Shown one piece after another: positions 11,840 to 26,310 of a stretch of DNA of 64,000 bases. This DNA comes from Brachycybe producta. Lineage: Eukaryota > Arthropoda > Diplopoda > Playtdesmida > Andrognathidae. The stretch is from contig JAUPFP010000004.1 of assembly GCA_036925085.1 (NCBI GenBank), positions 6,152,001 to 6,216,000 of the forward strand, read 5' to 3'. Both the position numbers and the translations under genes were made by a program. Under the pieces are notes generated by a model that made no database searches, was not told the origin of the DNA, and worked only from the letters and a program-made list of their open reading frames with translations. Each line of letters opens with the position of its first letter. Within the stretch, counting starts at the first letter, position 1.

Positions 11840-12174
11840 TCCCAGGTCTGTGTGTGTGTGGAGTAACGCTGTACAAAAACCTTGAAGCACGTCGGAATTT
11901 TTTATAAATTTAAATAAATGAAGAAATGAACAGCTTTTTTTTCTCAAGGTCAACTATATGTTGCACCCTTCTCATCCAAGAACCCCATGATATTAAATTG
12001 GAGAGGGGAAAAGGTTGGAAAGTGTAGAGGGGGAGAGAAAAACGTGGAGGGGGAAAAAGTGGGAGGGGGTGACTGAAATTGAAATGAAAGGAGTAAAAAA
12101 GGAACAAACGACGTGCATGCGCACAATTGCCTGTGAATTTTGCTACCGTCATTTATGACGGGTTACCCCACTAG
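11840..12174 (+). mobile_element. Short non-autonomous Helitron, copy B (reference)
   Basis: Starts A|TCCCAGGTCTGTG and ends CCCCACTAG|T with no inverted repeats or target duplication. Eleven bases before the final CTAG is a hairpin, (C)CCGTCA-TTTA-TGACGG(G). TC at the 5' end, a hairpin and CTRR at the 3' end, and insertion between A and T are the Helitron signature. A conserved AACGCTGTACAAA word follows the 5' end. No Rep/helicase is encoded. The minus-strand peptides reading NFSHPLPLF come from the purine-rich middle and are not genes. It sits 17 bp after the Tc1 element, in TA-rich spacer. Confidence 0.88.
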
Positions 12175-12187
12175 TATATATATATTA

Positions 12188-12526
12188 AGCCAGGTCTGTG
12201 TGTGTATGTGTGTGTGTGGCTGTGTGTGTGTGTGGCTGTGTGTCACAAAAAACCTTGAAGCACGTCAGAATTTATATAAATTTAAATGAATAAATGAACC
12301 ACTTTTTTTTCTCAAGGTCAACTATATGACCATGATATTAAATAGGATAGGGGGGAAAGGTTGGAAAGTGTAGAGGGGGAGAGAGAAACGTGGAGGGGGA
12401 AAAAGTGGGAGGGGGAAACTGAAATTGAAATGAAAGGAGTAAAAAAAGGAAAAAAAAAAACGACGCGCATGCGCACAATTGCCTGTGAATTTTGCTCCCG
12501 TCATTTATGACGGGTTACCCCACTAG
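12188..12526 (+). mobile_element. Short non-autonomous Helitron, copy C
   Basis: Same family and orientation as the copy 13 bp upstream, with the hairpin at 12498-12515 and a CTAG end. A longer GTGTGTG tract lies near its 5' end. The two form a tandem pair. Confidence 0.87.
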
Positions 12527-12683
12527 TTATTAAATATTATTTGAATTTATATAACCATATCTCACCAGTTCAATGTAATATTGGATCCGTAGCAAACTTA
12601 AAACAATCGGTAGTTATGAATTTTTTTAAGCAATTATATATTGCGAGCTATTTTGTAGTTGAATAATTGCGTTTTTGCATAGT

Positions 12684-12867
12684 TAATGCCTTGTTCCCAA
12701 TGGGGCGAAAATTTGAACTTTTTGAAGATTTTATCCGGTGAAAAATGGAAGCTACGTGGCCCCGCCCATTTACTATGATAGGCAAAGGCCGCGTTTGTTC
12801 GATTTTTCACCAGTTGAAATTTTCAAAAAAGTTCAAGTTTTCAGCGCCAACTGGAAACAAGGCATTA
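12684..12867. mobile_element. MITE with TAATGCCTTGTT terminal repeats
   Basis: Inverted ends TAATGCCTTGTTCCCA and, reversed, TAATGCCTTGTTTCCAG stay similar for about 65 bp through a GGTGAAAAAT word. Non-coding. A relative is at 14361-14498. Superfamily unknown. Confidence 0.75.
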
Positions 12868-12914
12868 AATATGAATATTTCTCAGATATTGGGCGATAAA
12901 ACTTAACTTACTAA

Positions 12915-13216
12915 TACCTTGCACACACATGAGTTAAATGAATTCAAATTGAATGTGTTCAGGTGAATTATACGGAATCCAGTTAAGGACATGAACCAAT
13001 TAAAATCGACTTTATTATTAATATTTGAAATTGAAATACTAAATCAATTTATTGTCAATAGTTTATTTATTATATATAAGTATTAACTCAATATTTTCAG
13101 ATTATTAACTGAATAAATTGAATTCGACATATTGTTTGTTTGCCCTTTTCACAGAAGGCTCTGTATAACACGTTTATTATTTAAATGCATTTAAATTATC
13201 AGGTGTGTACTAGGTA
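12915..13216 (+). mobile_element. PIF/Harbinger-like MITE, copy 3
   Basis: Ends TACCTTGCACACAC and GTACTAGGTA with TAA on both sides (12912-12914 and 13217-13219). Confidence 0.85.
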
Positions 13217-14360
13217 TAAGACGGTCATTTTAGCTTTGTTATAAATTTCAACACTCAAATTACAAATAATAAAATGTCAATGTTTGCTGTTTGTTTAATT
13301 TGAATCGATTTAAAAAAAAAGAGTTAGAAGAATGATAAGTTGTCATCCATCATCCTGTATGAAAACTAAATTGAATCTTTTTCTTGGCAAACAGAAAGTA
13401 TACACAGAAATTGTGACAGAATTGCATAAATCCATATGCTTAGTTGTTACATTGCATGAAGATGATAGTAAATTTGTTGAAATGTTTCAGACAGAAATTT
13501 ACATAATGGACGTAAACTTTTTTTCAGATACAACTTTAAAAAAAGAAGAAGAAAAAAAATTCAATGTTTGCTAAAAGTGCTAGATATATCCTTCTCCTCT
13601 CTTCCCCTCCCCCTTTGCCGAAAAAAAGTTGAATTTCTACAAAAAAAAAGTTGAAAGTGTGCACTGCTTCATTGCTTCCATAGAATTTGCATTATTCACG
13701 AACATATTTTATGCAAATTTTAATCAGAAAGACTTGAATAAGTATAATGTTCAGAAACCCATTTTTGTATGATTTAAAAAGTAATGTTGCACAAGAAATA
13801 CAAAGAAGAACTTGTAATTATTTATACTACAGTATATAGTGTCTTAACATAAAAAATATAGTATTTTATCATGTTTGGTGGTTGTTCAATGAAAAAAAAA
13901 ATGATTATTTTCACATGTACAGGATGTTTCTTTTGATATGTCATGATTATGTTGTTGTTTACAACAACAAAAAACAGAGAAACAGAACTAGATAAAATAT
14001 AGTCAAGGTATTAATATACTGTATATTTAGACTGTAAAAATGAAACCGAGTTAGTTAAGCAAAAAAACGTCTTTTGGATACTTTGATAGTTCAGAATGTG
14101 GTGTGAATAAGAAAACTTGACACATGAGTTTCAACTTGAACGTTCTAACTAACTAAATCCTGTTCAAAGGTACTCAAAACAGGTATTTTTATGTGTTGAA
14201 ATCCAGTTCTGAGTGTTCAAGTTGAAGTTGAAGTTCAAATGTGAATTTGGGCTTTAGTATATTATAGTACTGGGTGTAGTGATGAATCTTCAATAATAAA
14301 TTAACAACAGAAATCATCTAAAGACTGTACACAATTTCTGTGCTGAATAATGACATTATA
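13217..14360. other. Unassigned sequence
   Basis: An 80-residue open frame at 13332-13574 has no recognisable domain, and nothing around it argues for a gene. No paired repeats found. Confidence 0.4.
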
Positions 14361-14498
14361 AGGCCTTGTTTCCAAAATTTGCTTTCCGTGAAAATTTCAA
14401 CTGGTGAAAAATAATATTTTTCCATAGTAAACTGTTATTTTTCACCAGTTGCAAATTTCACAAGAGTGCAAATTTTCGCCCCAGTGGAAACAAGACCC
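14361..14498. mobile_element. MITE related to 12684-12867
   Basis: AGGCCTTGTTTCCA at the left and TGGAAACAAGACC at the right are inverted, with CAACTGGTGAAAAATA / TTTTTCACCAGTTG arms inside. About 138 bp. Confidence 0.65.
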
Positions 14499-14873
14499 AA
14501 AGGAAGGAAATTCAGTAAATTATGTACTTGTGCGTTTTTTATATATTGTGACTGTTTTGTGAGGTTAGTTTACTAAGTTGGTTGTTTCAGTTACATCTTA
14601 AAATATTTTTTTAAATATTGCACATTTATGTAAAAATTTAGAATATATATTGGCTAAGAATAGAAGAAGAATCGCACACACTCACACATACACACAGTGA
14701 ACAAAATCCCACAGATTTTCACTTTTTATGACATTTAGCAGAAACGACATATACATGTATATCTTTCATTGCAAAGCACCATACAGATATTCTGAATTTT
14801 TTTTTATTTCTAATTATAACTTTTGTTGGTTTTTCTCCGTGTTTGACTCTTCCCTAACTCATCAAGTTTCGTT

Positions 14874-14905
<32 letters not shown>

Positions 14906-15176
14906 TTATATAAAAACACCCTGTATTTTTTTGTATTTGAATATAATCGCATGTGGCTATGACGACTAAATTGAAATATGTGCTTCAGTTATGTGAGGTT
15001 TACATTATATCGAAAGTTCCAAACAAATCATTCTGAATTTCTGATTCATCAATGGCATGATCATTTGCTTGATATTGAATTTCAGAATGACGAGTCATTT
15101 ACTTCAAGAAAAGAAAAGAAAAAAATGGTTATCAGCCTATGATTTAGATAAACCATAAATAATAATACGTAGAAAG

Positions 15177-15177
<1 letters not shown>
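14499..15177. other. Unassigned sequence with a (GTT)n run
   Basis: GTT repeats at about 14876-14905. Nothing else recognised. Confidence 0.45.

Positions 15178-15240
<63 letters not shown>
15178..15240. repeat. (TA)n microsatellite
   Basis: About 62 bp of pure TA directly before the 5' end of a Helitron copy. Confidence 0.95.
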
Positions 15241-15242
<2 letters not shown>

Positions 15243-15497
15243 TGTTTGTCTGTCTGTCTGTCTATGTGTAACGCTGTACAAACAAGGACAATAACGGTTA
15301 AGCAAGTCGGAATTTATTTAAATTTAAATGAACTGTTTTTTTTTCTCATGGTCAGCTTTATGTTGCGCTCTCCCAATCCAAGAACCCAAGTTAAATAATT
15401 TTATATAATGGTTAAATAATTAAATAGTTAAATAATTTCAGTAGCCAAATTAAACTACAATTTTGCTTCCGTCATTTATGACGGGGTACCCAACTAG
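15243..15497 (+). mobile_element. Short non-autonomous Helitron, copy D (diverged)
   Basis: Keeps AACGCTGTACAAA, a TTTATTTAAATTTAAATGAA segment, CCAATCCAAGAACCC and the 3' end with CCGTCATTTATGACGG and CTAG. The purine-rich middle is replaced by TTAAATAAT words. The 5' end is blurred by (CTGT)n. Confidence 0.78.
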
Positions 15498-15504
15498 TGC
15501 ATTA

Positions 15505-16735
15505 TAACATGCAATTTTCAACAGTGGGATGGTATAATCTGACAATGGCGATCTCACTGGCTTATTTTTACAGCACGATTCAATGCAAGTGTATTGCTGT
15601 TGTAGGCCTGCATGTGAAACGTTTCTTGCAAATAGCTGCAATCTTTTTTTTATCACACTCTCAATAATTATTTGTGATTTTCTAAGTATATTTATTGTAC
15701 AATTGTATGCGAATTTTAGCTGTGATTTGAAGTGAAACATTAAGTTGTTTTGAATTAAAATGAGCGAAATTTAATAAAACTAAAAGTGAATTAGAACTAG
15801 AAGAGGAAAGAAATCACTTAAAGGAGAAAGAAAATCACTTAAAGGACTTAAATGATACATTTTCATTTTTTTTTTTGGAAAATTGTAACAATTGGTCAAT
15901 TTAAAACTGCCATAAAAAGTTTATTCAGTTACTTTCTAGTTTCCAGGGGTGCCCAACCCCACAAAGCCAGTGGAGAATTCACAGCCCCCACCACCACCCA
16001 ATGCTGAAAGCGTTTTTTAAAATAACTTTTCAAATATAATTTTCATCAGTTTTAAAATGAGCGAAGTTTACATTGTTTTGTGAATAAGTTTCAATTGGCC
16101 ATAAGATGTGTTTGAAACGAAGTCTTTAAACTTTGGAATATATGAACTTTAGCCCTATTTTGCATGCGTAGCGAGCGAGCGAGCAATTATTTCATAGTAT
16201 ACTCTTGCTATCAATTCCGGCGAGCATAGCGAGCCGCATAAAGACAGCACTTATAATATAACGTATAACAGTAGCTGAAACACACTACTTTCTTTTAAAA
16301 TATAAATTAAATAATAAAATGATAAATTTGGATTTTCGCCCATTCTGATTATTATAAAAAATATTTTAATAGAAAATGTCAATCACCCCCCAAAAGGCAA
16401 ATGACGAATAGCTCACCAAACTACCCCCTCCCTTGTGGGTACCCCAGCTAGTTTCTAAAACACATTGAAAGTGTTGCTTGATATTACTTCTGAATTAATC
16501 CTGGAGCTCAATTTTTTCGTCACCATTTTGAAATGACAAATATTGTTTAAAATCTTGAACAGAATTTTTACAAAAAAAAAATGACCTGAATCATTTCCTG
16601 CAAGTCAGTCAGCAAGTTGTGCAAGAGTGGCAAGAGTATTATCACATTAGCAATCACAATTCATTGCAGGGCATATTGCAATGAATTTTGCTGTAAAAAT
16701 AACCAGTGAGATCGCCGCTTTAAACATGTTATTGA
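15505..16735. repeat. Inverted repeat pair around a hAT insertion
   Basis: The GGCGATCTCACTGG and TATTTTTACAGCA words at about 15547-15580 recur reversed at about 16685-16722, with weaker similarity outward (ATAACATG). This suggests the ends of one ~1.2 kb element, later hit by the hAT at 15944. Outer limits are uncertain. Confidence 0.5.
15944..16447. mobile_element. hAT element (504 bp) with 8-bp target duplication
   Basis: Ends CAGGGGTGCCCAACC and, reversed, CTGGGGTACCCACAAGG. A perfect CTAGTTTC duplication lies at 15936-15943 and 16448-16455. Removing one copy restores a CTAGTTTCTAAAACAC word, a motif scattered elsewhere in the window. Non-coding interior with a GCGAGCGAGCGAGC stretch. 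Confidence 0.88.
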
Positions 16736-19428
<2,693 letters not shown>

Positions 19429-22400
19429 ATGATACAGCAAGTGAATGGAATGAATGAGTGAAAGAGACACACACATATTGCTCATCAGTATTTTTTCTGA
19501 GTTTGCTTAAAGATTAGACTATATATTCTTCTTGTCTTGTCTGTAAAAATGCAATATGGATTTTGAAACGGAAGGAAAAGACAAGACAAGACTGACAAGC
19601 ATGTCCATATTACTTTACTGACATTTCTCTTTTTTTTTCTTTCTTATGTTCAAAGCGAGAAACTAAAGCCGTTGAGAAAATTTTTTCCAGTCAGTTCATT
19701 AAGATAAACAAGAACATGTCAATCTTATATAATGTACATACTAATACAAAATACAATATGGCACTGCAATTTAATTTGATTAATTCCAAATTTCTAACTC
19801 ATGTGACATAAAACAGTTAAAAGTGTCTGCAACTTTTCTGCTAATACTCGGGTGAAGATTTTCTTGACGTTATTTTTCCTTTCATGAAGAAAAAAAAGTG
19901 GAACTCGAAACTTTGTAACGTTTTGAATGGAATAATCAGCGAGGCTAAAACTTTTATACGAATGGAAAATTTAAAAAAAAAATGCGTAATTATAGAAATT
20001 ATGCATTTTATCCAAATTGAAAACAAACTAAGAAAAAAAAAATAATCAAAAAATACTATAAAATTGCTTGTTTTTATGCAATTAAGAAATGTAATGTATA
20101 TTATTTAGCAAAAGCATTCCCAGACTTTTTGAGAACTTTCGCACCAGATTCAACCTGCCAAAATCGTTGGTTACCAAAATTGTGACCTCTCTGTAATCAA
20201 GAATTCAGTACAGATTGAGAGTGAGAAATCACCAGCATAAATGCTACCCATCTATGCAGTTAGAAACTATACCTATTCAATTCCATGTTATTTTGCTTGT
20301 TTGCCCTATGTTTTCATTTTTCTAGTACTGTAATACCTTAAACCTGATTATTTGTTTTCACTGTATGTACATGTACATTATTGTATTGACCTGTATTCTG
20401 AGTCACTTGTCGGCTAGTCACGTTGGTGACCAGAAAGCAATAAATGCTATTCTTTTTAGTCACAATCATCAAAAGCAATAACAGCAAATATGAAATCAAA
20501 ATAATTTGATTTAAGAAACACTTTTAAAAAAAAATTAATGAAATAAATAAAGTAATGCAATTGAATTGAAATTTTCAAATATTGTCTAAATTGTGCCTTT
20601 TTATGCCTTTTTTATTTATTTACTAAAATAATTATTATTGCAAATATGGCCCTTATACGCCTGTAGGCCCTATATTATCACAGTGCACTCAAACATGTTT
20701 GGAACTGTTATTATGCATTTTGTGTATCTTTATGTACATTTGTTTGCCTTACAACCATCAATTATGTCTTAAATATCTGTGTGAATTAAATGATGAAAGT
20801 TTTCTTCAATGATTTGGCAAATAAAATGTATAAATTAATTTATAAGTATCATCATTTTCACCTAAAAAATGTGCGCAGAGCAGTGCGTAGTGTGACAGCT
20901 TATCGTATATCTAACCTTGTGACCTTCTAGACAAAAGAATTGGGGGAGAGGTGTGCTAAATATGTTGCAGAGCGCATCGTATATAGCTTTGTAAATTACA
21001 TAAGAATGATGCTGTTCCTGAGAAAGCGCTCTAGCAGATGTGATCATTTAAGAAAAATAAAACATTTTCTCAATTAATGCAACTTTGAACAAATAATTTA
21101 ACATTCATGTCGTTCTACACATGCAATGTCACATTTATAAATTAATTTATACATTTATTGAAGACATAATTGATGGTGTATAAATTCATTACAGTAGTAA
21201 TTTTTAAGATGGTTCTTCTCCTTTTCTTTTATTTTAAAAACTATTTATTTTAGATTTCGATACTGGAAACAATATTTGCAATGTGTAGTGTCCACTGTCC
21301 AGTGTTTCTTACAGGTGACATATTGTTTGGCCTACCTAACTCATAACCTGATCCTTATGCCACATTTTTTTTACATAAGTTGTACAAAATTCATAATGAC
21401 GGTTGCAACCACTGATACCATATGAGTGTCATATGTGTAATTAATACATAAAATGCATATAAACTTTATAATTTTGGAAATTTGCATAAAGTTACATAAT
21501 TTCATTTATTACTTTTAAGAAACGCTTTTTGTTAGAAAAAATTGTACAACATTTTTTTTTAAACCTAATTGTTTTGTTTATGCATTTTCTGTTTTGCTTT
21601 TGACATTTGTATTAGTTTATGCTTCAGACATATGAACTAATTTTGCCCTTTGTTATATATTATACAAATTATTTGCATATAAAATCTACAATTTTTTTAA
21701 CCATATTTTGCACTTTTGGGGGGTTTATTTTAAATTTGCATAAAACGCAGAATTTCCACAAAAATGGTTGCACTTTGGAATTATTATTTGTATTAAAGTT
21801 TTGGCCTTACTTTTGGTATCTTTGACATTTGCCTGATTTATGTATGACAATTTGTATCATGAAAAATGTTTCACACACACAAACAACAAGTTTTGAACCA
21901 CTTTAATTAATTATAAACTTTGTATGAACTTAAGAACTTAAAAGTTTTTTTTAAAAAAAAAACGTAAATATATGAATTTGGTCAAACTGCTTGTCACATT
22001 TTGTTTCTAAAGCAAACTAAAAAGCTTCTTTTTCCTGGTTAAATATATTCTGTTTTGTATTTTTTTTGTGTATATATTATTATTTTTGTCACATAAAAAA
22101 TAATTTTTAGATCCTCTGAACACAAATAGAATAAAATATGTTAAGCCTATGTATATTTTGCTGCATACAGAAGAAGCTTCAAATTTATACGCCCTACATT
22201 TGCGTCTTTCTTCTGGGACTCATTTTTATGCAGACTGCAACGCGAAACTTCTTTTAATTGAACAATAAAAAATGTTTTTTTTGTCGTCGTTGTTGTTGTT
22301 GTTGTTACAACTGTTTCATCTGTATAAAGGTTTCAATGTATACTTACAAAGTCCTCTCAGAATTGTTGTCAAGTGAAACAATAACACAGACCTACACATT

Positions 22401-22628
22401 TTTTTAATATAGTTTTCTACTTCGTTTAAAGCCACAAACAAACACACACACACACTTCAATAACAAATTGTTAAGTGTAGCTGAAATGATCTAATTATGT
22501 TTTTATTCAAACAATAAAAGGACACAGTGCAATATTCGAATTAAATCTTCTATGCAGTTTGTAGGCAATTTGATTATGACACACATGTATTGAACAGTGA
22601 CCACCATTAGAAATGTGTTTTAATACAG
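19429..22628. other. Unassigned sequence
   Basis: 3.2 kb with no supported gene. The stretch 20105-20455 ends in a TGGTGACCAGAAAGCAATAA tail and might be an old LINE or SINE end, but no protein motif is readable. A (GTT)n run lies at about 22283-22305. Confidence 0.35.
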
Positions 22629-22857
22629 TGTTTCTCAACCTGTTTTAGATTTCTACTAAAATCACATGATTCTCGTGATTGTTGTTGTTATTTTCAATGT
22701 TGAAAATTTGAGGCGAAAATGTTTTTGTTTTGTTTTAGAGTATCTATAGATTTTTGTTGGAATTAAACAGCTAAATATTCGGGTTTTTTTTCTAGAAATC
22801 TTGACCTTTTCTATATGACCCATTCTAAGTTTGGAGGACAACTAAATAAACTACTGT
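22629..22857. mobile_element. Possible hAT MITE
   Basis: The left end CAGTGTTTCTCAACC is a classic hAT terminus. A right end ending CTACTG lies near 22850. The target duplication is unclear, so the right limit is a guess. Confidence 0.4.
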
Positions 22858-23025
22858 AAAAGCGAATGTTAAACCATTTCAGTCTCTCAATAAGTCATAG
22901 CACAGTAACATAAGAGAAGCGGGCTCAGAAGGAAAGGAGCAGCGAAAGCCAAAAACTAAGGGTAATTTTCTTAATAATTGCTAACTGCGAGAGATAGTCA
23001 AAGCTAAACGTTTGATAAAAGCTAA

Positions 23026-23563
23026 TGTAACAGTGTAGAGCCCTCTATTACGGGACTCAGGTCTACATTCTCTTAGTTGGGGGGATACCGCCTTACATTG
23101 AGAGAGTGTGTGACTTAGACCTGACTCCGTATGGTGCTGGGGTCATTCTCATTGGTATTTCCTGTTGAATGCAATTGTAAAAGAGAGAAATAATAATACA
23201 ACCATCGACATACAACAAACAGAGAAGAGTTACAAAGTGTGGCGTTGCTTAGCCACCGGACCATTAAATGAGTTATTTCATGTTTCGATATCAGAGAATG
23301 AACCCCGAATCAGTCAAAAGACTCAAAACACGGACTTTTATACCTTAAGCCTATGTGCACCTACACAGGTGCGCCCATGCTCAAGGGACCCGTGACCTGA
23401 TGGGTAACCATCCACCAATTCTGGAACCAGGATATGATTTATGCTTAAATCTTATGTCTTATGTCTTAGCTGGTAGAGGAAAGGGCGGAAATGCAGCACT
23501 TAGGGTATAAGGTACCCCAAGGTTATATGGTAATAAAGGGAAGGCGAAATGCAGGGTGTCACA
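23026..23563 (+). mobile_element. Probable solo LTR of an LTR retrotransposon (fossil)
   Basis: 538 bp starting TGTAACAGTG and ending GGGTGTCACA, thus TG...CA, with CTAA on both sides as a 4-bp target duplication and an AATAAA signal about 30 bp before the end. Its base composition is richer in G+C than its surroundings. No internal region or second LTR is seen. Ty3/gypsy or Pao are the likeliest families, by end sequence only. Confidence 0.6.
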
Positions 23564-23567
23564 CTAA

Positions 23568-24580
23568 ATAACAAGGTTTATTTTTTTCTGCATAATGATT
23601 GTTTTCCGTCATTTTTTTTTAAAAGCCAAATCATAAACATGTAAAACATTTAATGAGCCATTTTTAGTTATTTCGAATGAAGACATAATAGGCTCATGTT
23701 ACAAGAAATGTTGAGCATCACGCGTTGAACTGACCAACAAAAAATGAGAACAAATACCAAAAACAAAGATGTGAAATATAATTAGGCTAAGAAAAAAAAA
23801 TCGAAGTGTGGCCACAGCGGAAATCTTTTTATATTTTTGATGTTCTAAAGAAAAACAAACAAGTTTTTTTTTGTTTGCAGTCAAGTTGATACACCCTACA
23901 CACTTTCTTCTACTTAGTACCTTACTAAACAAAGCCAGGAAACCATTCAATAATACGAGAAATAACGCAAAAAAAAAAACTTCTGAAGTGAAGCACGCAA
24001 AGTATTCACAGATGTCTGTGGAGAAGGTAATTAAATCAAGACAAGACATACATGTATGTATATATATATATATATGTATATTGTTATATAAGAAAGGACT
24101 ATTGAGCTTTCAAAGAAAAGCATTAGTTTTTCTTAAAGCCTTAGTTAAATTATTTGTTTCCTGAACCAATTTGAAGAAAATTTCTTTACTACATAACTAA
24201 AAAAAATGCAAACCCCCCCTATGGCATTTCGTTGATGACAACTTACAGTCAGTCAGTAAGATTCTCTCCAATTTCACTTGTCTTCTTCATATTTACATAT
24301 CATTATGCAGTTTCTGAAAATATAAAACAAACACAAATATCTAATATATCTTATCTTTAAATTATCTTAAAATATACCTATGGTTTCAAATTTAATAAAT
24401 AAATACTCATGAAGTTCAGAAAAGCAAAACGACAACAACAAAAAAAGAATTCTATATTGATATATCGTTACTAAGATGAAGAAATTTTTTTTAATTAATT
24501 ATATTGGTGATGAATGGATTATGTAAGTGGAACCAATATATATTTTTTAAAGTGAATACTGAAAAGGTTTCAAAATTATA
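23568..24580. other. Unassigned AT-rich sequence
   Basis: No paired repeats or domain-bearing frames. A short TA run lies at about 24057-24076. Confidence 0.4.
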
Positions 24581-24588
24581 ATATCATG

Positions 24589-25308
24589 CAGGATTGGAAA
24601 GGTTTTCTCCACTAGTGGTTTAAACCACTGTTTAAACATGGTTTAAACTAGGTTAAACTAGTTTAACCCATGTTGGGGTTTTTCTTCTTCATGTTTTGTA
24701 TGTAATGTGCTATGTAGTATATGGTTCAGTAGACATAAGATAAGTGAAATTAGCATTGGAATATTCAGAATAACAGTTAATTCACTGTAAAAAAATGTAG
24801 TTGTACATACACAACCACCGAGAAGACTAGACAAGTAATGTTATTCTTTAGAAATTGTTTAATAACTGTATGTTCCTTTTTGTAATGATTGTTCACCTTT
24901 TCTACCTTTGCACTAAAAGTTTTTCGACATTCCTTGCATTTAATTATTGTAATTTTTCCTTCCAACGAAATTCCTGAAAATTGGCATCTGATAGGATCTG
25001 ATGGTCGGGCCACCTTTACCACTCATTGTGACAAATAATATGCTGGATGCTGAAGTTCAAACTGATGGTAGTAATACATGAATTGCTTAGACTAAGGCTG
25101 GAAATGAGTAGAGTAAAATAATTAGTAACATACCGCAAGTCTACAAATGAAGGCGAATGTTTGTTGATGACTATGGTTCTCTTCCCTTAATCTTAAATTT
25201 TTTTTTAACCCATTTTAGCCCATTTTAACCCATAAAAACCTGGGCTAAACCTGGTTTAAACCAATGGGCTGTCCTAAATAAGTAAAACCTTGGTTTTTGC
25301 CAACCCTC
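24589..25308 (-). mobile_element. hAT element carrying only a BED-type zinc finger frame
   Basis: Ends CAGGATTGG and, reversed, GAGGGTTGG, with a perfect 8-bp duplication ATATCATG (24581-24588 and 25309-25316). Subterminal GGTTTAAACC-type words recur at both ends (24617-24665 and 25205-25265) and could be transposase-binding sites. The only frame is the zinc-finger peptide at 24777-25022 (minus). At 720 bp the element has no room for a catalytic domain. Confidence 0.88.
24777..25022 (-). CDS. Short protein with BED-like zinc finger (hAT transposase N-terminus)
   Basis: 81 residues from an ATG at the start of a MVKVARPSDPIR segment. Residues 29-51 hold the finger: C-x2-C (KCKEC), then RKTFSAKVEKVNNH and H-x4-H (HYKKEH). 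That spacing and the KTFSAKVE wording match BED-type fingers at the N-terminus of hAT transposases, which bind transposon ends. After residue ~60 the sequence turns hydrophobic and looks untranslated or intronic; a splice donor could lie there. It may be the first exon of a lost transposase, or a stand-alone DNA-binding peptide that competes with transposase. Expression is unknown. Confidence 0.55.
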   Translation of the reverse strand: MVKVARPSDPIRCQFSGISLEGKITIIKCKECRKTFSAKVEKVNNHYKKEHTVIKQFLKNNITCLVFSVVVYVQLHFFTVN

Positions 25309-25316
25309 ATATCATG

Positions 25317-26097
25317 TGGTACTAGGTCAGGGCCAGGTGGCCAATCACGATGGGATCTGTACTGACAGAGGCCGCAGATCTGATGTATGTTAGTGAAAAT
25401 CCGTGCCTGTTTTAGTCATGTTTTTACGCATGTAGGCTACTTCCTAAATGGTTAGATCATTTTCTTGGCGCCATCTTGTGTATTATGCGTACTGACGAAA
25501 TTTCTAGATTCTACATAGTTTTTAGAAGCAACTTTAAAAAAAAATCATTGTGTGTTTAAAAGATGATGTGAAAAAAATAATGCACTAAAAGTTATTTTTA
25601 TGATGGTATTTTTTAACTCAGAAAAAACACTTTGTAAGAATTATTTTAAAAAGATGAAATTAAACATTTTAATGTCATAAATCATCACAAAAATACCTTT
25701 AGAGCACTATTTTAATACTAAATCTTTTAAATAAACTTTGAAATGTTTGAACGTCTTAAAAAATATTTCTAAGAAAACTTGGTGGTTGAGCCCACCGTTA
25801 TGACTACATCCTTACTTTTACTCTTTAACTTTGCCTTTATGTTTTATTTCAGTAATTATGGCGATTTTATAAGGTATAAAAATTACTGGACTAATAATTA
25901 AAAAAAAGTTAATATGTAATATGTTAATATGTTAAAATGTACTTTAAATAAGTAGTCATAATTTTCTTTAAAATTAAATAGAAATTAAAATATAATGGAG
26001 ATTAACAATTATTCAATGATTGCGTTGTTACATTTTGAATATAAAAATCGTGATTTATTATTCATTTGAAAAATTGAAATGTGAAAAATTAAATTAA
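25317..26097. other. Unassigned sequence
   Basis: AT-rich, no recognised feature. Confidence 0.4.
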
Positions 26098-26310
26098 TTG
26101 CCCAGGCAGCACGCCCAACAGGGAACCAACGTAATGGCGTTTATCTATACCTGTTGGCCTAATGATCTGGCCAACAATTGTGTTTGGCCATTGGTGTCCC
26201 ACTGTTGGCTGCACTCGATGACCCAACGACCGCTTAACCTATCAATGACAGATTTTGAGCCAACATTATGTGGGCCATTATTAGCCCATCAGTTTGGTAG
26301 TAAATCTACA
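26098..26310. repeat. GC-richer island with TGTTGGC words
   Basis: Words TGTTGGC, TTGGCC and GGCCAACA recur in both orientations over ~200 bp. The edges are sharp against AT-rich flanks, suggesting an inserted repeat. No clear terminal repeats. The 77-residue frame across it shows no domain. Confidence 0.4.

Noticed and set aside
11910-12504. Minus-strand peptides with NFSHPLPLFPPPRFSL, also at 31.1 and 52.5 kb
   Set aside because: They recur in every Helitron copy from the purine-rich middle, in differing frames. The element is non-autonomous.
20105-20455. Possible LINE 3' end
   Set aside because: Tail-like ending only; no protein motif in any frame could be read with confidence.
23165-23395. 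76-residue plus frame with a DNA-protein-like composition
   Set aside because: It lies wholly inside the probable solo LTR.
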